Source: Dermatophagoides farinae
Taxonomy: Eukaryota > Arthropoda > Arachnida > Sarcoptiformes > Pyroglyphidae
Direction of reading: 5' to 3'
Length of the DNA stretch: 64,000 nt
Assembly: GCF_024713945.1 (NCBI RefSeq)
Contig: NC_134678.1
Coordinates: forward strand, 7,874,001-7,938,000
Part shown: positions 53,094 through 62,815 of the stretch, in pieces
Layout of the letters: each line of letters begins with the position of its first letter
How positions within the stretch are numbered: the first letter of the stretch is position 1
Notes under the pieces: generated by a model
The model's database searches: none
Seen by the model: the letters and a program-made list of their open reading frames with translations, nothing else
Told to the model about the DNA's origin: nothing
Translations under genes and position numbers: made by a program

Positions 53094-54868
53094 TAATCGA
53101 ATGAACGAATCGATCGGTCGATCGATCTATCAATTGCATTTATATATAGAATATCTGATATTGGAATCGAGAGAGAGAGAATTTTCCCGTTTTTTTCCAA
53201 GTTAAGGTCACCGTTAAAATTTCCGGGACTATTTATTTCCATTATTCGAATCGTCGATACAGACTAAAAAATGAGAAATAGGAAAAAATCAGAAATCAGT
53301 TTTATGTGCACATTTTCAATCTTGTGAGTTTTTTTTCTGATTTTCACTGTTGTTGTTATGATTATAGAATTCTGGAACCTCTAGCATCTCATGATGATTT
53401 CAAAAAAAGCAAGAAAAAGCCACCACATGATTCAAATGAATTCTTCAAAACACAGAGAGAGAGAGAGGTAAACAAATACAGTGTGTTGGAGTGAATCAGA
53501 GAATATTTATATTGCGCCAAAACAAAAATGTTGATTCTCTTTTTTTCCATTCTGTTTTGTATGTATGATGATGATGATTCTAAATTTAGAAACAGGCCAT
53601 ATAATAATTCAAAGTTAGGTAATATATAGATAGAGAGAAAGAAATACGGTGAATATATTTACTCACTTGAATTTTGATGAAAATGGCAATGTGGAAGTTT
53701 TTTTCGCTATTTTTGTTTGGGAAATTTTTTTTTTACTGATCTTGCGCCTTCAATCTCTGTACGCGGGATAAAACTTTTGTGTATGAAACGAAAGTTTGAA
53801 AATAAAAATTGATAAGCGTTAGGGATATAATGATGAATGTTGTTCCTTCTTGCTTTTTCCGGTTCATCTCACTATATGATTCGTTTTTGCGTTTTTTTTT
53901 TCTTGTTTTGTTTTTCATTTGGCTAAAAATAACCATGAAATTTTCGTTTTCCTGGCCCACATCATTAGTAGAATTTGTTTTTTTTCGCTCCTGTTTTGTT
54001 TGGTTTGAACAATGATTATGTGATGATCGACAAAAAATAAAAGAAAAACATTGTTAACAGTTAGGTCAGCAGCTACTTGTATGCGTATGTGCATGTTTGA
54101 TGGTGGCTAAAAATAATTTCTCCAACAACAACAACAACAACAACAAAAACAAGATCAACCGATGAGAGAAGACGATCATCATCGATGACGAAATGGATAA
54201 ACAACAACAATCTATTTGATGATGATGAACGTCATCATTTTTTTGTTTTGTTTTGTTTTTGTCATTCATAAAAACGGAAGATAGAACCAGAAATAAATTT
54301 ACATCGGATAATTTCGATTAGTTGTTGTTGTTGTTGTTGTCGGTGGTTATTCGTTGTTCTAAAAATAAACAAAAAACAACATCCAAGTGGACAAATTCTA
54401 AATGCGATGAATAATGGATGAAATGAAAATTTGGAAATTTTTCCGTATTTAAATAAAAAATTTTTTCAGGCTATTTTGAACCGGAAACTTTTTTTCCCGA
54501 TAAGGATAAATGGAAAAAAAGTTTTCGCTCACTCATATTGATCATTCTCAAATTTCAAAAAAAAGAAGAAAAAAATGGCCATGAAATAATAAGAACCGGA
54601 TATGAATTTGTTTTCCAAAAATAGTTTTCAAAATTCAATGAATCTTCTCATTTTTCCAAGTCCTTTTTTTTCGTTCATCGTAATCGGATTTTCATTTCTG
54701 CATGATAATGTTCCAAGAGTAATAACGAAAAGAAAAGAAAATATTGAGATGCATAAACTTTTCGGATTTTGAGAGAACTATTTGACATTCGATAGCAAGA
54801 AAATGATCAAAAATATTCTATTCATCAGATTTAAGAAAGGATATATCTTTTCACAAGAAAAAAAAACT

Positions 54869-54878
54869 TTTATTTATT
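54869..54878 (-). terminator. Candidate poly(A) signal of COLGALT gene
   Basis: Overlapping AATAAATAAA on the minus strand, about 55 bases beyond the stop codon at 54933-54935. Confidence 0.5.
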
Positions 54879-54932
54879 ACGAAAATCAGACAGATTAGAA
54901 TCATTCAAAAGACTAGAAAATAATAGCTATTT

Positions 54933-57093
54933 TTATAAATCAAAATGTTGAATTTTTCCAACATTATCATCCGATGATGATGGTGGTGGTGGTGGCTGCA
55001 CATTCATCCATCGTCCATGATTACCATCATGATCATGATCATTATTGTTATTCCATTCAATTATTTCATCGTGGTCATGCTCAACAACATTGATTGGTAA
55101 TGAATTTTTATTATCCATTATTATTGGATGATGATCGATATTATTATCCAATTTATTTGACTGTTCTGTATCGCTTATATATAATGGATCACCAACATAA
55201 TGTGTTGGTGAAATAATTAAATGTCTTAAGCTTAATGCTTGTAATTTATCATCATTATTCATATGTTGATGAAAAAACATTTCCATTAATGTTTCATTAA
55301 TATGTGCACCATACATAAGTGGTAAAAATTCATCAACCGGTATCATACGATTCAATGGATTTGCTTGTAATAATTTTTCAATACCATTTCGGGTTAATAG
55401 ATAACCAATTGTCCAATATGAATATCTTGGTCTCACAAATAATTCGTCAATAATTTCTTCTTTATCATATTGGCCATCATTTAGTTTTCGTCCTAAATAA
55501 AGAAAATCATATTGATTTGATAATGTTTCGAAACGATTGAAAATCTGTGACCACTGTGAACGAAAATTCCAATCAAAACGAACATCATCTTCAAGTACAA
55601 TTATCTGTTTTTTGGATTGATTGAAAGAAGTAAAATTACAATTGATTAAAATTTAACAAACCGAAAATTATTTATTGACTCACTTTGGAATAATTTTCTC
55701 TTGAAGCTTCTTCCCAGACACGATAATGGGAAAGAAAACAGCCAATCTCACCGAATGTTATTGGCCGTTTATGATATGGATCAACATAACCATCCAAGGT
55801 ATGTATTCCATGTTTTTGTAGAAATTCTTCATTCAATTCTTTACCATCGGTAGCCATTTTAAATTTTGCTCGTATACCCAATAGATTCAGACATTGTTCC
55901 ATTCGTTTTCGTCGTTCTGGTCGTCGTGCTAGATTTATTACATAGATTTGATCCACGCCTAATGTATCGTAATTTTCGTCACTTTCAACAAATTGTTCTA
56001 ATGATGATGATATTGGAAACGATGGTCCTTCAATCAAGGATTCTAGCTCTAAATCAATCAATGTTTGCCGTGTTTGTTCGAATGAATATTTATCCTCAAC
56101 AATGGGCAATGGTATCCAGCCCCAAATCTCATTATTATCTACATAAAGCTTGATTCCATTCAATGTAGCTGATTTGGCAAATGCGATTATATCATCATAG
56201 GGAATTTTCCATGAATGGGCTGGTTGCATTGTGTCGATTAGCTGTTGTATTTCTAACGGATCGAATGTCAATAAACGTGATGCTGTTTTGCGTAAATTAA
56301 TAAATAAACAACTATGTATCATAGGAACAGAAAATTTTCCACGTTGTTTACGTTCCAATATTGGTAGATAATCGTCTGAACGAATATAATAACCAGTGTC
56401 ATCCATTCCAGCCCAAAAATTGGAATATGTATTAAATGATTTAAGCATCGGTGCAATAACCACCTCCTGATCCGATATGGCGGTAAGATTATGAAACATC
56501 ATTGGATTCGTGAGAATAACATCCGAATCCAAGAAAATGAGCCAATCAGCCCATATTAAAAATGATTGATATAATTCATAATTTTTATAATCAATCAAAC
56601 GACTATAATGATCTTTATTCCAATAGTTCAATGAATTGATTGAATCCATTGGTAATCGAACATTGAGAATTGATAATTCAATATCATTATAATGGTCTTC
56701 ATTTGCACGAGACCATCTTTTCATCATTCGAATTGTTTGTTCATTCACTCGGATACGTTCATCCAATATGACATCGATATCGTCAGGCTCCCGATATAAT
56801 GGATCATTCGATTCTTCATAGAATATTCTTTCAGTAATCAATTTGATTCTGATACGATTTTTAGAATATTTCTGCGATTCAATAGCACCAAGACAATATG
56901 GTAAGAATTGAGCTTTATTATACGGATGGATTAATATCACAATTTGAATGGTGGGTAAAAGATATTCATCCAAGTTTGTTGTTGCTGTCGATGTTTCATC
57001 ATTATATGAATCTATCGATGAGATCAATTTAAATCGATGGAAAACAATAAACAACAATAATGATAAGCGACAAACTAGCTGAACGACAAACAT
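54933..57093 (-). CDS. COLGALT1: Procollagen galactosyltransferase (GT25)
   Basis: Adds beta-galactose to hydroxylysine of collagens in the ER. Exon 1 (55684-57093) and exon 2 (55604 down to 54933) join between codons across a 79-bp intron (GTGAGT...AACAG); product 693 residues. N-terminal hydrophobic segment, residues 1-27 (LVCRLSLLLFIVFHRF), is a likely signal peptide. First glycosyltransferase domain starts at IQIVILIHPYNKAQFLPYCL and has a DxD motif, LIFLDSDVIL (D189, D191). Second GT25 domain has VDQIYVINLARRPERRKRM, ITFGEIGCFLSHYRVWEEA and, at the exon join, IIVLEDDVRFDWNF (D476, D477). Then YLGRK and a C-terminal Asn/His/Asp-rich extension ending HFDL, where human COLGALT1 ends RDEL. 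About 70 residues longer than the human protein (622), mainly in the tail. The COLGALT1 versus COLGALT2 assignment is not meaningful in an arthropod. Head-to-head with STRIP. Confidence 0.93.
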
Positions 57094-57611
57094 TATGATT
57101 TGATAATTTTTCGAATGAATTCAAGACTTCATCCACTGTGAACAATGGGATAATCCATATGGTATTATCACCACCACTTGACTAGATGACAGAAAATGGG
57201 CGGCCACCCATACACATGGAAAAATTCAAGCAAAAATATCCGAAATGTAAACATTCATCGTGTTTCATCACTATATATTGATATATTGATATATTGAAAT
57301 TGATAAGCCAGACCACATTTCAGACTTCATTTTACATGCACAAAACGTGAATAACATGATGATACCGATTTGGTCGAAATAGTCATCGATTGTCATTTGT
57401 TTTTCATCAAATCACTCTTTTTTGTTATTGTTTGGAAATTTTTTTTCAAATTCAAAATTCAAAATCAACAACATTTGTATGGCTATGAATTGCTCAAGGT
57501 AACCATTAATATGAATTGGTGATCATTTTTTTGATTTTTAAATTACGATTAGCAGATTGGTAAACTATAATTTTCAATTCTGACATTTAATTTGTGATAA
57601 TTGTCAAAATC
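57094..57611. promoter_or_regulatory. Shared divergent promoter region COLGALT / STRIP
   Basis: Only 518 bases separate the two start codons, which point away from each other, so both promoters and 5' UTRs must fit here. Three imperfect ATATTG-A repeats lie at about 57274-57298. A GC-richer patch (GGGCGGCCACCC) is at about 57198-57210. No TATA box can be called with confidence in such AT-rich DNA. Confidence 0.6.
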
Positions 57612-60600
57612 ATGGCTGATAATAATGAAAATTTTTATGGCTCAACAACTTCTACCGTTAATGATCGTATCAGTAATAATGTACCGTTATTTGGTCCATC
57701 AATACCTGGTCAAAATCATTCATCCAATATTAAATTTGTCTATTCGGATACTGATGAACATTTAAATGAAATTGCCGAACTGTATAGCTATGGTGAAGAT
57801 GTTGATTTTCCACCGAATCGATTTGCATTCGAAGAATTAATGGAAGATTATGGTTATCCATTAAAATGGACACACATGTCTGAAGATCAAAAACATCGTG
57901 CTATCGAACGAATGGCTGAAGGTATTGAATTTATTGATCGAACCAACAGAATTCGAGCCATTCGTGGTTTATTGTATTTGTGTCAAGGAAATTTCGCTGA
58001 TTGTCTAATAATTGATGAACAGCCTAAATATGCAAGAAAAAATATATTCCATCTTTATGATTATGGCCTATTTCCAATGTTTATCCAATTGATTCATTAT
58101 GAAATTGAACATTCAATGAAGATGAATGTATCATCATCACAACAAGTGACTACTAGTACATCAACTGCAACTGCTACGATGACAAATTCATCTTGCCATT
58201 CAAATGTTGCATTACGATTATTGGTGAATATAATCTATTCATTCGTACAAGAAATGTCTGTCGAATGTCCTGAAAGTGATACCGATTATCATCGAAAATT
58301 ACGTGAACAATTCAAAGAGGAATTAATGCAACCAATTTGTGGTGAATTACTGCCAATCTCATTATTCGATATGATTGTTAAACATTGTAATGGGCAAGGG
58401 CCACCAAATTTTCAAACGAAAAAAATATTATTATTATTGTGGAAAGTATTGCTATTAACATTGGGTGGACATGATGAAATGCTTCGATTGAAAAATCATT
58501 ATCGTAAAAATGCTGGTCTGAAACCAGTGCCGGATGATACATTGGAAGTTACACGACGAATGTTTCCAGCATCACCACCACCAACTGCAAGTGAAATGAT
58601 TGACTCACAAAATCAACGTAAAATGAATCGTCCATTCAAAAGGCAAACAGTTGTGAAACAAAATTCATTCGGTGATGAATCATATACTACTACATCAACA
58701 AATTTCAATGGTGATGAATCCAATGTAAATGGTGATGATGACATTCTTAATGATGATGCATTTGAACCACCTGATGGTAATGGTAATAATGATGGAAATT
58801 CAAATGATACAAATGAAAACTCCGATCAACAAGATACGGTTGATGAATTGACACCAGCAACACCGACACCAACATCCACACAGAATGATGGCTCCCCACG
58901 ATCATCTAGTCCATTACCTGAAGATGGTTTCCAAAATACTAATAATGATCGTCGTACAGAATTGAATAATCTACGTGCTGCACTAATGATATCCAAAGGT
59001 CTTCCTTGGCAAACAAAAGTACGACAAAAAGATATTGAACAATTTTTTAACCAAGTAAGACAAAAATTTCTTAAATATAATTTACCCGATGATTATACAA
59101 CAACAGCTGGTTTGCCAACACCAATTCTTGAAAGTATTGAAGTATTACGAAAACATTTATACATATCTTTAAGTGAAATACAGATCAAACGTGAAGAAGA
59201 AATTCATCGTTACCCATTAACAATGAAAGAATTGGATAATGAATCATGTAATTCATTTGCTGAACAACTATATCGAGCAATGTTGCCAAACTTGCCACAA
59301 TATTTGATTGCATTATTGAAATTATTACTTGGTTCAGTATCGAATCTGAAATCCAAAAATGAATCGCATATTGTATTGGCTGATATAATGCCACCAGAAC
59401 CACCGATCAATGTAATACAATCGATGAAAATGAAAATTGATCTAAATCGTCATCAGGAAATAATAATTAAAGCAATTTCTGGTATAATGATACTGATGTT
59501 AAAACATTATAAAATCAATCACATTTACCAATTTGAATACATCTGTCAACAATTAATGTTTGCCAATTGTATACCATTGATAATCAAATTTTTATCACAA
59601 GAAATGACGGAATTTGTTCAATCAAAAAATACTATTTCTGTATGGGATTTTCCAGTATGTGTGATTGGTGAACAGCCAGAGCTTTCATCCGCTACGATTG
59701 AATTGTTGTCCGAAACACAACCATATTGTTGGCGTAATATGTTCTCTTCGATAAATCTTTTACGAATATTGAATAAATTGACAAAATGGAAAAATTGTCG
59801 TATTATAATGTTGGTGATATTTAAATCATCACAGCCATTAAAACGTGCATTACGTGTACGACATTCAATGTTTCAGCTTTATGTATTGAAATTATTGAAA
59901 ATTCAAGCCAAATTTTTGGGCCGTCAATGGCGTAAATCAAATATGAAAACAATGTCAGATATTTATGCCAAAGTTAGACATCGATTGTAAGTTGTTGTTT
60001 TGTTTTGCTTTTTTCTTAGTTTTTGTAAATATATTTTTGTTGTTGTTGTTGTTGTAGGAATGATGATTGGGCATTTGCCAATGATGTCGATACAAAATCC
60101 ATCTATGTACAGACGGAAGAATTTTTTCTACAAGCCAATATTAATCGTTTTCATTATCGTCGTTATGAGAAACCATATCCGAATAATAATATAAATTCAA
60201 TGATTGCATCTCAACCAACACAAACAACGACTGCTGGTCATTTGAATGGTGGTGGTAAATTAAATGATTATATATCCAATGGATTGAATGGATCGGTAGT
60301 GACAAGTCCTTCAGCTACAGGTGCTGGTATCGTGGGCAATACATTTTTCGATTCAAATATTACATCAACAACAGGAAATCAAATATCAAATGTTTATATA
60401 CAACCACAACAACAACAACAACAAGCACTGAATCCAGCATTGGTATCGATTGCTGAAAATGATCTATTACAACAACAAGTGGATAATAATCTATTGTCAG
60501 TGTTAAGTAAAGAGATACGATTAAGTAAAGATTTTAAAAAGAATTATGAAATATGGCTTGAGCGTGAAGTATTTCGATATGAAATCAATTGGGATGAATT

Positions 60601-60718
60601 ATTGGATGATCCAAGCAATGCATCGATTGATACGAATTTTTTGGATTTCATTACCGATAAATCAAATATGAGTACCGTACGGCCACAAAAACAATCAAAC
60701 GTAGTAATCACATCATAA
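57612..60718 (+). CDS. STRIP1: Striatin-interacting protein (STRIP / FAM40)
   Basis: Scaffold of the STRIPAK complex (striatin, PP2A, germinal-centre kinases), acting in Hippo signalling, endosome and cytoskeleton control in relatives. Exons 57612-59986 and 60058-60718 join inside a Leu codon across a 71-bp intron (GTAAGT...TTGTAG); 1011 residues. I start at ATG 57612 (AAAATCATGG context, MADNNENF). Family signature: IAELYSYGEDVDF, IRAIRGLLYLCQGNFADC, the N1221-type N-terminal region to about residue 320, a Ser/Asn/Asp/Pro-rich linker (about 330-450), then the C-terminal DUF3402-type region with LPWQTKVRQKDIEQFF, ending in LNDDWAFANDVD, ANINRFHYRRYE and FKKNYEIWLEREVF. A Gly/Asn/Gln-rich insert lies between the last two. 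Longer than human STRIP1 (837) because of these inserts. No membrane spans. The upstream GTG at 57594 is not a plausible start. Confidence 0.95.
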
Positions 60719-61032
60719 TGGATTAATTGATTGAATCGAAGCATTAGCTGGTAGCTATTTTTTTTCTCATATTGATTTACAAAAGTTTCTTTTTTCACAT
60801 TTTTTTTCTATATAAAAAATTTTTTCAAAAATCAATTTTATATCACCAATAGATGGCGACACGTTTTCAAATCTGTAATCTATTTCTCATCAAATTAATC
60901 GTTCGTTTTATTTTCGTTCGATTTTTTTCGAGTGTTTGAGTGTGTGTGTGTGAGTTTCTTTGATTTTCATTTTTGATTGTTTTTCATTTTTTTTCTACAA
61001 TTAATAAAACTTTGAATTTTTGAAGAAAAAAA
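60719..61032 (+). other. Short STRIP-VCPKMT spacer
   Basis: 314 bases between tandem genes. It contains an AGATGGCG octamer at 60851-60858, a (TG)n run near 60940-60952, and AATAAA at 61003-61008 only 24 bases before the next ATG. It must hold the STRIP 3' UTR and the promoter and 5' UTR of the next gene. Confidence 0.6.
61003..61008 (+). terminator. Candidate STRIP poly(A) signal
   Basis: AATAAA in TTAATAAAAC, 285 bases after the STRIP stop and 24 bases before the downstream start codon. If used, STRIP transcripts would end inside the VCPKMT leader or first exon. Confidence 0.4.
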
Positions 61033-61922
61033 ATGTTTGATAATAATTATTTCAGCCGTCAAATTTATTTCGATCATCCAGAATTAGTTGTCAATTATGA
61101 TGGCAAAACAAAAGAAATCGGTGAAGAAGAAAATCCTTGTGTAACTATTGTACAGAAATATGATTCTGATGAATCCGGTGTCGTTTGGGATTCGGCATTA
61201 TTAATGGCAAAGTATCTAGAATATTATTGCCATTGTCATCAACGAACAATGATCGATTCAAATGTAATTGAGCTTGGTTCTGGTACTGGATTCGTTGGAA
61301 TATGGTGTGCTACAATGGGTGCATCAGTCATGTTAACTGATCTTCAGGCTAGCATTCCATTAATCAAATTGAATATTGAAAAAAATTCCTCATTATTGAA
61401 CAATGACCAAGTTCAAGTTGAATCATTTGATTGGCTGGATCAATCAGTATTTCAATGGCAATTTTTACGCTGGAAACCATTGGATCAAATTGATTATATT
61501 CTCATGTCGGATTGTATTTATTATGAACAAGGAATGTTGGCCTTGTTTCAATTTATCAGATGGTTATTTGAAACATTAATGATCAATCGACCATCATCAT
61601 CAAGTCATCATCTACAAATACTAATCTCTTATGAAGATCGTGATGAAAAAATATCCCTATGTAATGATTTTTTCCAAGTAAGTTTTGTAAAAACCGCCCG
61701 GGTTTGAGAACAATGATAAAAAAAACCCGGGCGAAAAAAATGTACATTTACCCGTGACCACTAATTACGATCATGTTTTTTATTTTCGTCTTTGATATTT
61801 ACTAGAAATTGAAGCAATGTAAGCATTTAAAATGTGAAATTATCACCAATGAAAAACTACATCCTGATTATCAATCGAATGATTTACATTTATTAAGAAT
61901 TGCATATTCTAATGAATTTTAA
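61033..61922 (+). CDS. VCPKMT: Protein-lysine methyltransferase, METTL21D/VCPKMT-like
   Basis: Seven-beta-strand SAM-dependent methyltransferase; vertebrate VCPKMT trimethylates a lysine of the AAA ATPase VCP/p97 in the cytosol. Exons 61033-61677 and 61806-61922 join between codons (GTAAGT...TACTAG); 253 residues. Seen: GVVWDSALLMAKYLE (W52, D53, family-specific entry motif), motif I VIELGSGTGFVGIWCA (about 78-92), acidic residue at the end of strand 2 in VMLTDLQ (D103), MSDCIYYEQ (about 158-166, the DxxY motif of this methyltransferase family), then a C-terminal strand from exon 2, NDLHLLRIAYSNEF. Length fits METTL21D (about 230). METTL21A is the main alternative; the DCIYYE motif and C-terminal HLLRI favour METTL21D. 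The start ATG follows GAAGAAAAAAA. Confidence 0.88.
61695..61733. repeat. GC-rich perfect inverted repeat in VCPKMT intron
   Basis: CGCCCGGGTTT (61695-61705) and AAACCCGGGCG (61723-61733) are exact complements over 11 bp with a 17-nt AT-rich loop. Each arm also contains the palindrome CCCGGG. It sits 17 bases inside the 128-bp intron. Confidence 0.9.
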
Positions 61923-62127
61923 AATGGTTATACTATACATTCAATCGATCAATCGAATGAACATTATCGATTCACATGTTCAATTGTACTAATAATTTGC
62001 TAATAATGTACTTTGCTTATTGTGTCAAGTATAAATCGGGGCACTTTTTTGAATCTCCCAATCAAACCCAATTGTGCCCGTATGCCAATCGGGTTTCATT
62101 ATTTCAAATCATATGATATTCAATTAG
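61923..62127 (+). other. Spacer after VCPKMT
   Basis: The 3' UTR of VCPKMT and possibly the start of the next gene. A frame at 62013-62127 reads LNLPIKPNCARMPIGFHYF and KSYDIQLVISS, which is more coding-like than usual here, but it is one base out of phase with the exon proposed from 62128. GGGCAC at about 62039 and GTGCCC at about 62074 form a short inverted pair. Confidence 0.35.
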
Positions 62128-62815
62128 TCATCTCATCTCTAATGATGATAATTTTGCTTCCGATGATTTCATTTCATCATTTACGTTTCATTATCAACGA
62201 AAAAACGATATGTAAGTTTTATTTTATTATTTATTTTTTATATTTGTACTATCGGTATTTTGTTTTACATGAATATTTGTTTAGTTGTATATCATGTGCA
62301 TTGTCTTGCACACAAAAAAAATCCATCATCATTATATTGCAATAATGTAGACAAAAAAAACGGAAAAAAACATTGAATTGATTAAGTGTGCTTAATCATG
62401 TGAGTTTATGATCAAGAAAAAAGAAATGAAACAACCTTTTAAATATCGATTGATATGATATGGATTTTTATTATTTATTACTAATGTAAACTTTATTTAC
62501 ATTGATGATTTCATCACCATGCGGAACATCATGTGAATTTGAACATCTTTTTTATTTTTGTTTCATCTCTATGTATTTTGCATGATTGTTTCGCATTTTT
62601 CTCTAATTTACTAATTCTGAAATTGATGAAATTTATTTATTTTTCTTGAATGTCATTCATGATGTGATCTATCTATCTAATGTTTTTTTAATTCATTCAT
62701 TTAATCACGTAGGCTTCATTTTGCTTATCAAGAACTAATTTTACAATCCAAACAATCTCTTGTTATTGGATTTGAACGGAAAAAACTGGATCACATGATT
62801 ATTGATTTATTTTAA
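62128..62815 (+). CDS. C-terminal two exons of an unidentified gene
   Basis: Exon A (62128-62211, acceptor CAATTAG, donor GTAAGT) and exon B (62713-62815, acceptor CACGTAG, stop TAA) join in phase inside a Met codon across a 501-bp intron. The spliced tail is about 62 residues: ISNDDNFASDDFISSFTFHY, then QRKNDM, then LHFAYQELILQSKQSLVIGF, then ERKKLDHMIIDLF. The sequence is non-repetitive with mixed charged and hydrophobic residues, unlike random frames in this DNA. No ATG precedes exon A in frame (TGA at about 62113), so an upstream exon is required; I could not place it. I do not recognise the family. Alternatives: last exons of a small gene beginning in 61930-62110, or the remnant of a decayed gene. 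Confidence 0.45.

Larger units (their letters stand above)
43455..54932. other. About 11.5 kb upstream of HDAC, no firm gene
   Basis: Probably holds the HDAC 5' UTR, promoter and regulatory DNA. A good splice acceptor (TGTGGTTTCAG) ends near 43556, so the first coding exon seems to carry about 100 bases of 5' UTR and at least one upstream non-coding exon is expected. The stretch is dense in microsatellites: (CA)n near 44604 and 45774, an AATCG/AATCA pentamer array at 46061-46090, (TG)n at 48876-48902, GATG and GTT runs. The only coding-like fragment is the short frame at 52905-53093. Confidence 0.5.

Noticed and set aside
55866-56153. Plus-strand frame opposite COLGALT exon 1
   Set aside because: Antisense shadow of a clearly conserved glycosyltransferase exon.
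57594-57611. Upstream in-frame GTG extension of STRIP
   Set aside because: A nuclear animal gene is expected to start at ATG; the next codon set gives a good AUG context at 57612.
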